The position numbers and the translations under genes were made by a program. From positions 210,804-274,803 of the forward strand of contig JAXGQD010000004.1 in assembly GCA_040766665.1 (NCBI GenBank): a stretch of 64,000 nucleotides of DNA. Reading direction: 5' to 3'. Source of the DNA: JAXGQD01 sp040766665. Its GTDB lineage: Bacteria > Bacillota > Clostridia > Saccharofermentanales > Fastidiosipilaceae. Below the pieces are notes generated by a model. The model was not told where the DNA came from. It was given only the letters and a program-made list of their open reading frames with translations, and did not search any database. Shown one piece after another: positions 45,355 to 54,294 of the stretch. Each line of letters begins with the position of its first letter. The first letter of the stretch is position 1.

Positions 45355-45355
45355 T

Positions 45356-46033
45356 ATGGCAAAAGCATCCGATGCAGCGAAACAACACCTTGCAAACATT
45401 TTGTACATCAAGCCTGAGCTGAATATGCGCGCCAATTGCTACATTCTGCGCTTCAATGAAGCCAGTGTCGTCATCGATCCTTCCCAGTTTTTCCCGGCAG
45501 ATGAAACAGTCAAAGACGCGGCAAAACTGCTGCTCTTCGCCACACACGGCCACTTCGATCATGTCTGCGAAGTGGATCGTTGGCGCGACCAGCGAAGCTG
45601 TACTTTGAGCATCCACGAAGCAGAACAGAAATTGCTCTGCGACCGCCAGCTCAATGCCTCTGCCATGGGACCCAATCCCTGCGACTACCGCGCAGCCGAA
45701 CAGGTCTTTGGTGACGCTGAACGCTTGGAGCTGAGCGAAGGCTACTATTTCGAAAGCATTTACACCCCTGGCCACACCAGTGGTAGCAACTGCTATCTCT
45801 TGCGCCATGACAAGGTCGACGAAGCTCTCTTGCTTTTTTCCGGTGACACCCTTTTCCGCAGCTCTATCGGACGCAGCGATTTACCCACCGGTAATGCCGA
45901 ACGCTTGCAGGAGAGCCTGGAGAAACTCGTCAAAATGTCAGAAAACTGGCCTGAAGATATGCCGATTTATCCCGGTCACGGACCTTTCACAACCATGGCG
46001 AGAGAAATCAAACATAATCCTTGGCTCATTTAA
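45356..46033 (+). CDS. Metallo-beta-lactamase fold hydrolase
   Basis: A 225-residue protein of the glyoxalase-II-like metallo-beta-lactamase superfamily. Metal ligands are visible: the HxHxDH motif THGHFDHV near residue 63, the later His in YTPGHTSGSNCY, the bridging Asp in FSGDTLFRSSIGRSD, and the last His in IYPGHGPFT. The ATG at 45356 directly follows the stop of ligase 1, and ligase 2 follows, so it may act on a thioester made by these enzymes (inference). Hydroxyacylglutathione-type or other thioester hydrolysis is possible. Confidence 0.85.
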   Translation: MAKASDAAKQHLANILYIKPELNMRANCYILRFNEASVVIDPSQFFPADETVKDAAKLLLFATHGHFDHVCEVDRWRDQRSCTLSIHEAEQKLLCDRQLNASAMGPNPCDYRAAEQVFGDAERLELSEGYYFESIYTPGHTSGSNCYLLRHDKVDEALLLFSGDTLFRSSIGRSDLPTGNAERLQESLEKLVKMSENWPEDMPIYPGHGPFTTMAREIKHNPWLI

Positions 46034-46190
46034 AAACGCAGTGGCTTAATAACTCACAATCCTGAAAGACTATAGATACAGGCGTTTCACCTTTGTTCGG
46101 CAAAAATCGCGCGCTTTGCTTTTGCCCTTATTAGCCTTATAATAAAAAACATTGAAAATCAAAGTATTGTCGTTTGCGGGAGGAACAAGG

Positions 46191-47930
46191 ATGGCGGTCA
46201 ATCTCAAAAGCCCTTTGGTAGAAGTACGGAAAATCATGGATCTGCGGGAAATGCTTTTAGGCTCGGTGGAAGCACAGCGCGAGAAGGAAGCATTCCTGAT
46301 TAAGCCCGTTAAGAACGAAGCCTACGTGCCGGTCAGCTATAAAAAATACGGCGCTGACGTTGAAGCGTTGGGTACTGCACTGATGCAACGCGGTTTCCGC
46401 AAAGATGCGCGTGTCGCGATAGTCGCCGAAACCCGCTACGAATGGTATGTCAGCTATCTCTCCGTGGTGAACGGCGAGGCCATAATTGTGCCGCTGGACA
46501 AAGAATTGCCGGGGCATGAACTGGAAAACATGCTGCGCATCGCTGAGGTGTCCTGCGTGTTTTTTGCCAAAACTTATGAGCAAACAATCCTGGATGCGGC
46601 TAAAAATCTGCCCAAGTTGCAGCTACTGGTCGCCTACGACGAACTGCCCGCTGACATCAGTTTGAGCCAAGGACAAAGCGTGATTTCCTTCGAAAGCCTG
46701 TTAGATGAAGGACAAGCTCAAGTTAAAGCCGGTAATACAGAATGGCGGACGCACCCGATTGATCCTGAAGAGATGCGCATTCTGCTTTTTACTTCGGGTA
46801 CGACTTCTGTGGCCAAACCGGTTATGCATTGCCATCGCAGCATCTGTGCCAACCTCATGGCCATGTGTCAAATGATCGACATCACCCCGCAAGACGTGTT
46901 TCTTTCGGTCTTGCCTCTGCACCACACCTATGAGTGCACCTGCGGTTTCCTTTGCCCGATCTATCGCGGTTCCACCGTCGCACAATGCGAAGGTCTGCGC
47001 TATATCATCAAAAACCTGAAAGAGTCCCAGTGCTCGGTTATTTTGACTGTGCCCCTGATGCTGGAAGCCTTCAACCGCGGCATCTGGAAGAATATCAAAT
47101 CGGATCCCAAGCAGGAAAAATTGGTCATGCGCATGATTGGTCTTTGCAAAACCCTCAACAAGATCGGCATCCACCCCAACAAAAAAATCTTTAAGAAAAT
47201 TCATAACAACTTCGGCGGGAAGCTGCGTCTGCTCATCGCGGGCGGCGCGGCCATTGACCCTCAGGTCCTGGAAGACTTTGACCATTTCGGTTTTGTCGCA
47301 TTACAAGGCTACGGCTTGACCGAATGCGGACCTATCCTTGCCCTTAACCGTATCGAAGCGCGAAAAAATAACTCTGCCGGCCTGCCTTTGCCCGGTGTTG
47401 ATGTCAAAATCATCAATCCGGATGAGTACGGCGTCGGTGAAATTGTCGGCAAAGGTCCCAACATCATGCTGGGTTACTGGAATGAGCCCGAAGCGACGGC
47501 TGCTGCAATGGAAGGCGGGTACTTCCACAGCGGTGACTTGGGCTATCTGGATGAAGACGGCTTTGTCATCATCAGCGGTCGTAAGAAAAATGTGGTCGTC
47601 ACGAAGAATGGCAAGAACATCTACCCCGAAGAACTGGAATTTGCCCTCTGCCGCAGCGACTTAATCAGCGAAGCGCTGGTCACGGGTGAAGAAACCGAGA
47701 ACGGTGACTACGATATCGTTGCGGAAATCTTCCCGAATGAGGAGGCGGTATTGGCTGCCAATAACGGCAACATGCCTGAAGCAGAAGCGCTACGTGCACA
47801 GATTGAGGAAGTCGTTAAAGAAGTGAATGCCGGTCTGGTCAACTACAAGAAGATCAAGCGCTTCAGCTTGCGCGACACGGAGTTTGCTAAGACCACATCC
47901 AAGAAAATCATCCGCAAGTACAAGGATTGA
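46191..47930 (+). CDS. AMP-dependent acyl-CoA synthetase-like ligase 2
   Basis: A 579-residue adenylate-forming ligase paralogous to the gene at 43504. The P-loop reads LLFTSGTTSVAKPVMHCHRS, where most relatives have a Gly-rich xxKG ending, a mild deviation. LQGYGLTECGP is conserved and GYFHSGDLGYLDEDGF follows. The C-terminal Lys is in FAKTTSKKIIRKY. The ATG at 46191 has GGGAGGAAC upstream; a TTG at 46152 lacks one. The preceding 157 bases show no clear promoter, so it may be read from the upstream genes or from a weak site. Confidence 0.85.
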   Translation: MAVNLKSPLVEVRKIMDLREMLLGSVEAQREKEAFLIKPVKNEAYVPVSYKKYGADVEALGTALMQRGFRKDARVAIVAETRYEWYVSYLSVVNGEAIIVPLDKELPGHELENMLRIAEVSCVFFAKTYEQTILDAAKNLPKLQLLVAYDELPADISLSQGQSVISFESLLDEGQAQVKAGNTEWRTHPIDPEEMRILLFTSGTTSVAKPVMHCHRSICANLMAMCQMIDITPQDVFLSVLPLHHTYECTCGFLCPIYRGSTVAQCEGLRYIIKNLKESQCSVILTVPLMLEAFNRGIWKNIKSDPKQEKLVMRMIGLCKTLNKIGIHPNKKIFKKIHNNFGGKLRLLIAGGAAIDPQVLEDFDHFGFVALQGYGLTECGPILALNRIEARKNNSAGLPLPGVDVKIINPDEYGVGEIVGKGPNIMLGYWNEPEATAAAMEGGYFHSGDLGYLDEDGFVIISGRKKNVVVTKNGKNIYPEELEFALCRSDLISEALVTGEETENGDYDIVAEIFPNEEAVLAANNGNMPEAEALRAQIEEVVKEVNAGLVNYKKIKRFSLRDTEFAKTTSKKIIRKYKD

Positions 47931-48058
47931 AGCTGCAGCGCGAACTCATGTATTTGTGATAGTGCACAAAATATCGGTAAATATTTGTTAAAATAGTCAA
48001 AGGAAAAAACCGATAAAAATAAATTTTGTGCGGATTTACGGAGTTTGAATTTGCCCCT

Positions 48059-48086
48059 TTGACAATCGCTTTGATGTTGATATACT
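48059..48086 (+). promoter_or_regulatory. Promoter of the HPr-like gene
   Basis: TTGACA, 16 bases, TATACT, 100 bases upstream of the start. Confidence 0.7.
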
Positions 48087-48185
48087 GGCGCTGTATCAAA
48101 GGGAAACACAATACGGTCACGCGGTAAGAAAGAGACTCCGCGAAGAGCAGACCGACTTATACGTTAATACTGGAGGTATTACAAG

Positions 48186-48428
48186 ATGAAATTATTTAAT
48201 GTGGACGTGGAAGCTTTCCAAAGACTTATTGCCAGCTGTAAAGGCACCGTTACGATGATTACCGAAGATGGCGACCGTTTGGTCACCAACTCCATGCTTT
48301 CAGCTCTGGTTGGTTTTTCCGCTATTCTTTCAGTCGCCGAGGCCAAAGAAATCGAAATCGAATGTGAAGATCCCGAGGATCGCGCTAAAGTGCTCGAATT
48401 CATGATGCAGTATCGCGCCGACAAATAA
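48186..48428 (+). CDS. HPr-like protein lacking the phosphorylatable His
   Basis: An 80-residue protein that resembles the second half of HPr, the phosphocarrier of the sugar phosphotransferase system: VTMITEDGDRLVTNSMLSAL matches the strand and helix around Ser46, and IEIECEDPEDRAKVLEFMMQ matches the last strand and helix. The segment that normally carries the active-site His15 is shortened and has no His at all, so it cannot act as a PTS carrier. The Ser46-like Ser in the NSMLS segment remains. Crh of Bacillus is a known HPr relative without His15 that works in catabolite control; a similar role is possible but not shown. It has its own promoter, a GGAGG site and a terminator. Confidence 0.7.
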   Translation: MKLFNVDVEAFQRLIASCKGTVTMITEDGDRLVTNSMLSALVGFSAILSVAEAKEIEIECEDPEDRAKVLEFMMQYRADK

Positions 48429-48458
48429 GTGAGTTTAGCAACTAAGGATTGACAATAA

Positions 48459-48491
48459 AAAAAGGGTCAGGCTTCAGCGCCTGGCCCTTTT
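48459..48491 (+). terminator. Intrinsic terminator after the HPr-like gene
   Basis: AAAAGGGTCAGGC pairs with GCCTGGCCCTTTT around TTCAGC, with an A run before and a T run after. Confidence 0.85.
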
Positions 48492-48630
48492 GCTTACGCT
48501 GGTTTGGGTAATCACTAGGAGGTGAAAGGCACAAACACACCTGTCAGTGGTTTCGAGGTTTCATGGTGGACCTTATTGGGGCTGAGGAGAGGTATCCGGG
48601 GTAGGAGCTGATTCGTCTTGTTTCCGCTTT

Positions 48631-48834
48631 TGTGCCACTTTTTACGAGAATGTGGTTTGAAGCCTACTCTGATGGCAGCCGTTTGGGCCAAAATACATTT
48701 ATTGTGTCCTTATTTACGGGGACGTGGTGATTGTCGCCACATCCCCGTAAATAGTGGCACCAAAAACAATATTTCACTTGTACAAAGCCCTTAAAACCAC
48801 TGCAATGACCGCATCCCCGCAAATACTGTCCATA
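48631..48834 (+). repeat. Nested double-palindrome repeat, family A, copy 2
   Basis: The inner palindrome has arms TATTTACGGGGACGTGGTG (48711-48729) and CGCCACATCCCCGTAAATA (48735-48753), 17 of 19 paired. Outer arms are 48631-48662 (GTGCCACTTTTTACGAGAA) and 48797-48834 (GCATCCCCGCAAATACTGTC). The same arm order occurs at 40.1 kb. It lies in a 672-base gap between convergent genes; the remaining bases 48835-49100 show no gene or signal I can support. Confidence 0.7.
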
Positions 48835-49100
48835 AGCGCAGCAAGCGCAGCATTCCTCAGTGATCACGAGACCTATCCCGAGGCCTAATGGGATTAATGA
48901 AAGCACTGGGGGTACAATACGGCGCGCGGTATTTGGTCCTTTCTGATGCGCGATTAAATCTTAGTTTTACTACCTGGATGGCTGCGAATCCGCTCTGAAT
49001 CCGCTCATTGCCTAGAAGCTTGCGACTCAACCCTTTCTCCTTTTCGGATTTAGCTAATGAACGGATAAGGTGAATCCCAGGTACCACGTAAGAATACTTA

Positions 49101-50417
49101 TTAACCTTTGCTAAAACTTTGATCCAGTACTTTGAAGGCTTCCTCGTAGTAGGCGATGCTGTTGTATAGCTTTTCGATGACCACGTATTCACCGTTTTGG
49201 TGCGCCAGAGATTCGTCGCCGGGGAAGGAAGGCCCGTAGGCCAGTGTATTAGGGACACTGCGAGCGTAAGTGCCTCCGCCGATGGCAATCGCTTCATCCG
49301 TGGTGCCAGAAAGCTTTTGATAGACGCCTTCCAATCCGGCCACCAAAGGATGGTCCTTAGGGAAGTAGAGCGGCGGGGAGAGACTTAGTAACTCGAAGCT
49401 GGCACCCGCAGCCTGTACCGCTGCATCAATCGCCTCGACGATTTGCTGGCCGTCGGCTGTGACGGGATAACGAATGTCACAGATCAGTTCGGCATGTTCA
49501 CCATCATAATTTATGATTCCGGTATTGAAAGTCAGCGCACCGGAAACCTCGTCTGCCTGCTTGATGTTTAAGCCATCACCGGAATAGGAAAGGCCGATGA
49601 TATTCTCATAAAAATCGACGAAGGCATTGTGCAAACCCGCTTCTTCTAATTTCTTGTGTGCTTGGCGCACGGCATAAGAGATGGCATTTTGGGCTAGTTC
49701 CGGCATCGATGCATGGCCCATGACCCCTTTGACGGTCTCGCTGACTTGACTTTCCGCTGTCTCCCAGACTAACTCACACTGTCCCGGAATGACATTGGGG
49801 CGTGTACCGGCTTTGATGCCGACGAGTCGCAAACGGTCGGAAACTGCTTGCCCGCCACTGAAGCGGATGCGGAAATTCATCATACCCTTTTCCGCGTGAA
49901 TAACTGGGAAATCTGCGTCTGCTGTAAAAGCGGCGAGCGGTATGTCGGCGTGTTTTGTGTAATATTTCATACAACCTGAACCGGATTCCTCGTCCAGTCC
50001 CAAAATAAGTTGGATACGGTTCTTTGGCGTATAGCCTTGCTCGCGCAGACGTTTCATGGCGAGATAGACCGCGACTGCAGGACCCTTGTCATCGCCACTG
50101 CCGCGGCCGATGATTTTGCCATCAATAAGCTGAGGTTGAAATGCTTCCAGCCATTCGCCGGCAGGCACCACATCAAGGTGACAAATGCCGGAAATGCAGC
50201 CTGAATTGGCTGGCCCAAATTCAATCACACCAGCATGGCCTTCGTATCGCAGGGTCCGAAAACCGTCTGCTTCAGCATGCTTTAGAAAGTGCTCCAGTGC
50301 TTCGACCGTTGCTGCACCGTAGGGTGCGTCGGGGGCAGGTGCGGCTTTGACACTGGGGATGCGAATCTGCTCCGATAGCAGTTCAATTATTTCTTGCAGT
50401 TCTATTTCGTTTCTCAT
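49101..50417 (-). CDS. M20 family dipeptidase, PepV-like
   Basis: A 438-residue zinc peptidase of the M20 family that resembles PepV and Sapep, which cleave dipeptides with broad specificity. Metal-site motifs are CHLDVVPAGEW (His, Asp), GSGDDKGPAVAVY, and the catalytic Glu pair in LGLDEESGSGCMKY. The C-terminal AIAIGGGTYARSVPNTLAYGPSF includes the last metal His position region. Length is normal. AGAGGATCAG precedes the start. A perfect palindrome lies 20 bases upstream. It is convergent with the HPr-like gene and divergent from the CBM9-like gene. Confidence 0.88.
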   Translation of the reverse strand: MRNEIELQEIIELLSEQIRIPSVKAAPAPDAPYGAATVEALEHFLKHAEADGFRTLRYEGHAGVIEFGPANSGCISGICHLDVVPAGEWLEAFQPQLIDGKIIGRGSGDDKGPAVAVYLAMKRLREQGYTPKNRIQLILGLDEESGSGCMKYYTKHADIPLAAFTADADFPVIHAEKGMMNFRIRFSGGQAVSDRLRLVGIKAGTRPNVIPGQCELVWETAESQVSETVKGVMGHASMPELAQNAISYAVRQAHKKLEEAGLHNAFVDFYENIIGLSYSGDGLNIKQADEVSGALTFNTGIINYDGEHAELICDIRYPVTADGQQIVEAIDAAVQAAGASFELLSLSPPLYFPKDHPLVAGLEGVYQKLSGTTDEAIAIGGGTYARSVPNTLAYGPSFPGDESLAHQNGEYVVIEKLYNSIAYYEEAFKVLDQSFSKG

Positions 50418-50436
50418 CTGATCCTCTTTCTATCGA

Positions 50437-50457
50437 AAATTGTCGCACTGACAATTT
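50437..50457 (-). promoter_or_regulatory. Palindrome upstream of the dipeptidase gene
   Basis: Perfect eight-base arms AAATTGTC and GACAATTT around five bases, between the dipeptidase start (50417) and a TATACT-like box further upstream. It could be an operator or an mRNA hairpin. Confidence 0.5.
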
Positions 50458-50545
50458 GGTCTACTTTTGTCAGTATATGAAAAGTGACTGAGTTTTGCCA
50501 TAATAAAGGTATCTTAAACATTAACTTAGTTAGGAGTAAGCGGTC

Positions 50546-51199
50546 ATGCGCTCTGTTGACGTTCCCGCCATCGCTGCCGGGCAGGGTTTTAAAACGATTC
50601 GAGATTTTGCACTCTGCACGATTTCGCAGTTTCCTTGGGCAGAAAATGAATTTAGACCCCGGAACGAAGCGCGTGTGGCTTATGAGCCGGGCGTAGCGCT
50701 CTATCTGCAGTTGGCTAGTAACGAGGGGGCTTACCAGGCTTTGCGGGCTGATTGCCGGTACGCCAACGGGGATGTGCATTTGGACAGTTGTTTGGAGTTT
50801 TTTGCCGACTTCGCCCCGGAGCAAGAAGAGGGTTACCTGAACTTCGAGTTTAATCCGCTTGGTGTTTTACACCTGAAGCTTGGCAAAAGCCGCTCAGACC
50901 GCCGACCAATCAATCCTAAACGATTCAGCGCTTTTCAAATCAAGGCTGATTTGGACTTGGATCCTTTTGACGAACACGAGCTGGGCTGGTGGCGCATTCG
51001 TTTCATTATTCCCGAAAGCTTCGTACAATCCCTCTACGGTGAGGCGGCAGCGTTTAAGCCTGGTCGCGTCATCCGGGGCAATTTTTATAAATGTGGTGAT
51101 GCGACGGAGTTCGAGCATTATGCGCTTTGGTCTGAAACCGAAGCAGAGCAGCCGGATTTTCATCGGCCGGAATTTTTTGGCCAATTACGCTTAAGTTGA
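50546..51199 (+). CDS. Carbohydrate-binding family 9-like protein
   Basis: A 217-residue protein resembling the CBM9-like (DOMON-fold) proteins of Clostridia and Bacteroidetes. The C-terminal RGNFYKCGDATEFEHYALW followed by PDFHRPEFFGQL is the family hallmark. No signal peptide or membrane segment is seen, so this copy looks cytosolic, and its ligand is unknown. The ATG at 50546 has TAGGAGTAAG upstream. It stands alone between the dipeptidase and pyrophosphatase genes. Confidence 0.75.
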   Translation: MRSVDVPAIAAGQGFKTIRDFALCTISQFPWAENEFRPRNEARVAYEPGVALYLQLASNEGAYQALRADCRYANGDVHLDSCLEFFADFAPEQEEGYLNFEFNPLGVLHLKLGKSRSDRRPINPKRFSAFQIKADLDLDPFDEHELGWWRIRFIIPESFVQSLYGEAAAFKPGRVIRGNFYKCGDATEFEHYALWSETEAEQPDFHRPEFFGQLRLS

Positions 51200-51263
51200 A
51201 ATTTGCACCTATAATGGTGATAGCTATAAGCAGTTAGTTTATATAAGGCAAAAGGAGAAAGTC

Positions 51264-52889
51264 ATGGCCGTTACATTTATCTGCGGGCATCTGCACCCCG
51301 ACACCGATTCTGTCGTATCAGCTTTGGCGGCAGAGGAGCTGTTCACTCGCCAAGGTGAACACGTGCTGGCGGTGCGCGGAGGCCCCCTGAATCCGGAGAC
51401 CGCTTGGGTTTTGCAGCGTTTTAAAACCGAGGTGCCACCCGAAATCCGCGATGTGCGCGTGCAGTTGCGTGATTTGGAATACGACAAAGTGCAGCCCCTC
51501 CTGCAGGACATGCCCTTGTGGCAGGCTTGGGAGTATGTAGATGCATCTGGCAATCAGTCGATGCCTGTCGTCGATAACGACGGAAAATTGGTCGGGGTTT
51601 TATCGGCCGGAGCTTTTGCCAGTTTACTTTATACGAATGACATCAGTCAGCCGCGTCCAATCAACAGCCGCATCCTGATGCAAACGATACACGGGCGTTG
51701 TACCGGCACCTTACCGGACACCATGAACATCCCCTTTGCCTGGTCCGGCCGTTCGGCTCAGCCGATTCAGGAGGAGGCATTGGTTTTTGCTGAGATATTG
51801 GTGGAGGAGCAGATTTCACGTGCGGTAAAAGCGAGAGCCACCGGATTCGTGATGTGCTACGTCTCGGATGAAGAAGGCGATTTACTCAGACTGAAGTGGG
51901 AGCGTCGTTTTGCCGAAGAAGGCATGGTGCTGATTACCAGTCCCTATGACCCTTATACGGCTCTGACCAAAGCGATGTTAAGTCTGCCCGTGAAAGATGT
52001 ACTTCTAAGTACGCGCATCATTGCTTTCAACGAAAACGATGCGCTAGACGATGTCAGGCAGGACATGCTCAGCTCGCGTTATCGCTCCTATCCGGTTTTG
52101 GACGGCAATGGTCATGTGCTGGGGATGGTGGCGCGTTATCACTTGCTGCAACCGCAACGCAAAAGAGTCATCCTGGTAGACCACAACGAACGCTCGCAAG
52201 CCGTACGTGGCCTTGACCAAGCGGAGGTCAAGGGCATTATCGACCACCATCGCTTGGGCGATATTCAGACCAGCGGTCCAATCCTCTTCCGTAATGAAAC
52301 CGTGGGCTGTACTTCGACCATCATCGCCAAAATGTTTCGCGAAGCAGGCATGGAGCCGACACCGCGCACAGCCGGTATGATGTGCTGCTCGATTCTTTCG
52401 GACACGGTCCAGTTTAAGTCGCCGACTTGTACCCGACAGGACATTGACATTGCGCATTGGTTAGCCGAAGTGGCCGATGAGGACGTGCAGGCGCTGGGTG
52501 ACGAGATGTTCTCTCTAGCACATCAGTTGAAGTCGGACAATCCCGAAGATTTGCTTTTTGCCGATTTCAAGGAGTTCTACTTCGGCGAAGTGAAGGTGGG
52601 TGTGAGCCAGGTTTCAGTGATGAACCTACAGGAGCTGGAACCTATTCTGGAACGCATGACCGAGACGATGTTGGATATTTTGCCAAAACAACGCTTCGAC
52701 CTCTTGCTCTTTATGGCAACCGATATCAAAAACGAGGGGACTTGGCTCTACTACGCGGGCTCTCACCTCAAAGAGTTGGGCGATGCCTTCAATCTAGAAC
52801 TGAGTGAACAGTCCGGGCATTTCTTCCTGCCCAATGTGATGAGTCGCAAAAAACAACTCATCCCAGCCCTTTCGGAGGCATTTGTATAA
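51264..52889 (+). CDS. Manganese-dependent inorganic pyrophosphatase with CBS/DRTGG insert
   Basis: A family II (DHH) pyrophosphatase that hydrolyses pyrophosphate. The catalytic core is split: FICGHLHPDTDSVVSA at the N terminus holds metal ligands, and IIDHHRLGDIQ with VGCTSTIIAKM resumes near residue 330. In between lie a CBS-type region (MPVVDNDGKLVGVLS; VLDGNGHVLGMVAR) and a DRTGG-like domain, the arrangement of nucleotide-regulated CBS-pyrophosphatases. At 541 residues it matches that subgroup. The DHHA2 domain with SRKKQLIPAL ends the protein. AAAAGGAGAAAG precedes the ATG. Confidence 0.9.
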   Translation: MAVTFICGHLHPDTDSVVSALAAEELFTRQGEHVLAVRGGPLNPETAWVLQRFKTEVPPEIRDVRVQLRDLEYDKVQPLLQDMPLWQAWEYVDASGNQSMPVVDNDGKLVGVLSAGAFASLLYTNDISQPRPINSRILMQTIHGRCTGTLPDTMNIPFAWSGRSAQPIQEEALVFAEILVEEQISRAVKARATGFVMCYVSDEEGDLLRLKWERRFAEEGMVLITSPYDPYTALTKAMLSLPVKDVLLSTRIIAFNENDALDDVRQDMLSSRYRSYPVLDGNGHVLGMVARYHLLQPQRKRVILVDHNERSQAVRGLDQAEVKGIIDHHRLGDIQTSGPILFRNETVGCTSTIIAKMFREAGMEPTPRTAGMMCCSILSDTVQFKSPTCTRQDIDIAHWLAEVADEDVQALGDEMFSLAHQLKSDNPEDLLFADFKEFYFGEVKVGVSQVSVMNLQELEPILERMTETMLDILPKQRFDLLLFMATDIKNEGTWLYYAGSHLKELGDAFNLELSEQSGHFFLPNVMSRKKQLIPALSEAFV

Positions 52890-52969
52890 GAGTTTTGGAC
52901 GTTTGATAAGGTTTGAATGATGAGTGCAAGCGCTTGGCTTCCTGCCCATCTGCTACTCTCATCTTGGGG

Positions 52970-53016
52970 TTGACGAATGGCATTAAAACATATAAACTAT
53001 CACTAGTTAGTAATAA
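52970..53016 (+). promoter_or_regulatory. Promoter and operator-like box for pirin
   Basis: TTGACG, 17 bases, TAAACT. Overlapping the -10 and expected start site is TATCACTAGTTAGTAATAA (52998-53016), matching the box in the FMN reductase promoter at 2034-2049. The shared core ACTAGTTAGT is an inverted repeat. Confidence 0.6.
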
Positions 53017-53059
53017 ATACGCAGTGACATAACACCGCAGTGATAACAAGGAGATATCA

Positions 53060-53905
53060 ATGGAAAGAACAATCAGAAAACAAGTTAAAGGGCAAAACGC
53101 AGTGGACGGTGCTGGGGTGCATCTGGTCCGCGTCTTAGGTCATGGCACCGTAGATGAGTACGATCCCTTTTTAATGTTGGATTCATTTGACAGCCGCAAT
53201 CCCAGCGACTACACCGCGGGTTTCCCGATGCATCCACATCGCGGCATTGAAACCATCAGCTATGTCGCCCAAGGCGCCATGACACACCGCGACAGCATCG
53301 GCAATGAAGACACCGTACGTTCAGGTGAAGTGCAGTGGATGACAGCCGGTTCCGGTATTATGCACGAGGAAAAACTCCCTGCATCGGAACGGATGTTGGG
53401 TGTGCAACTCTGGCTTAATATGCGCAGCAGTGAAAAAATGTCAGCCCCCGATTACCATGCCATCAAGGTCGATGACATTGAGGAGATTCCTTTAGATAAG
53501 GGAACTCTGCGTCTGTTGGTCGGCAATTATGAAGGCCATCAAGGCTACCAAGCGAAACATCTGCCCCTCGATTATTATGACGTCAAATTGGAAGCGGGTG
53601 GGGAGTTGAAGATCAATACGGATCCGGACAAAGTCGTCATTGCTTTCACCTTGGAAGGGGACGCCATGATCGCAGGTGAATTGGTCACAGAGAAAACAGC
53701 CGTGCGCCTCACAGAAGGTGATAGTCTGACTCTGGGTGCGACAGGTGGTCCGGCTGAGATTCTGGTGATGATTTCCGAGCGCCTGGGTGAACCCGTGGCT
53801 TGGGGCGGACCGATCGTCATGAATACCAGAACTGAGCTGGAAATGGCTTTTGACGAGTTGCGCCGCGGCACCTTCTTGAAAGAAAGTGTGCACTACGAGG
53901 AATAA
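53060..53905 (+). CDS. Pirin family protein
   Basis: A 281-residue bicupin of the pirin family; some members act as quercetin dioxygenases or as redox-linked regulators. The N-terminal cupin contains the metal-site residues in FPMHPHRGIETISYV, HRDSIG and GSGIMHEE. The C-terminal cupin (about 160-270) is less conserved, as usual. AAGGAGATATCA precedes the ATG. It is monocistronic, with a strong terminator. The shared promoter box with the FMN reductase suggests co-regulation under quinone, electrophile or oxidative stress (inference). Confidence 0.9.
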   Translation: MERTIRKQVKGQNAVDGAGVHLVRVLGHGTVDEYDPFLMLDSFDSRNPSDYTAGFPMHPHRGIETISYVAQGAMTHRDSIGNEDTVRSGEVQWMTAGSGIMHEEKLPASERMLGVQLWLNMRSSEKMSAPDYHAIKVDDIEEIPLDKGTLRLLVGNYEGHQGYQAKHLPLDYYDVKLEAGGELKINTDPDKVVIAFTLEGDAMIAGELVTEKTAVRLTEGDSLTLGATGGPAEILVMISERLGEPVAWGGPIVMNTRTELEMAFDELRRGTFLKESVHYEE

Positions 53906-53927
53906 ACTCTGTATTTGTTTTTAATCG

Positions 53928-53954
53928 AAAGAGCCCGCTGAGTCGGGCTCTTTT
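53928..53954 (+). terminator. Intrinsic terminator after pirin
   Basis: AAAGAGCCCG pairs perfectly with CGGGCTCTTT around six bases, then T. Confidence 0.9.
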
Positions 53955-54013
53955 GGGGTTTGGGGTTTCGGCGTGCCAGCGTTGATGCCAAGGTTTTCGC
54001 TTGCGGTGTCTCT

Positions 54014-54069
54014 GTGCCAACATTTCCGCCTAGCCAAACAGAATCTTGGCTGGCCGCAAAAGTTGGCAC
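54014..54069 (+). repeat. Intergenic hairpin repeat, family C, copy 4
   Basis: Outer arms GTGCCAAC and GTTGGCAC are perfect; inner arms AGCCAA and TTGGCT are perfect; GGCCGCAAAAGTTGG aligns with the copy at 2.2 kb. The inner stem sequence has changed on both sides while pairing is kept. It lies between pirin and the tRNA promoter. Confidence 0.65.
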
Positions 54070-54165
54070 TGTCGGTCTGCAGGAGAGGAGTCGCAGCAAA
54101 ACAAGCAGCGCGACGATTTGAATTTTTAGGGGTAGCTACTTTTTTAATGCAAAATTCGGAGCAAA

Positions 54166-54194
54166 TTGCGGTAAATGCGCATTCGTGATAGAAT
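54166..54194 (+). promoter_or_regulatory. Promoter of tRNA-Pro
   Basis: TTGCGG, 17 bases, TAGAAT, 12 bases before the tRNA 5' end. Confidence 0.75.
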
Positions 54195-54206
54195 CGCTCA
54201 AGTAAA

Positions 54207-54283
54207 CGAGGTGTAGCGCAGTTGGCTAGCGCGCCTGCTTTGGGAGCAGGATGTCGGGGGTTCGAGTCCCTTCACCTCGACCA
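54207..54283 (+). tRNA. tRNA-Pro (anticodon UGG)
   Basis: A full cloverleaf: acceptor stem CGAGGTG/CACCTCG, D arm GCGC...GCGC, anticodon stem CCTGC/GCAGG with loop TTTGGGA (anticodon TGG), T loop GTTCGAGTC, discriminator A and an encoded CCA. A promoter and terminator flank it, so it is a single-gene transcript. Confidence 0.97.
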
Positions 54284-54294
54284 ATGCAAGTTGA

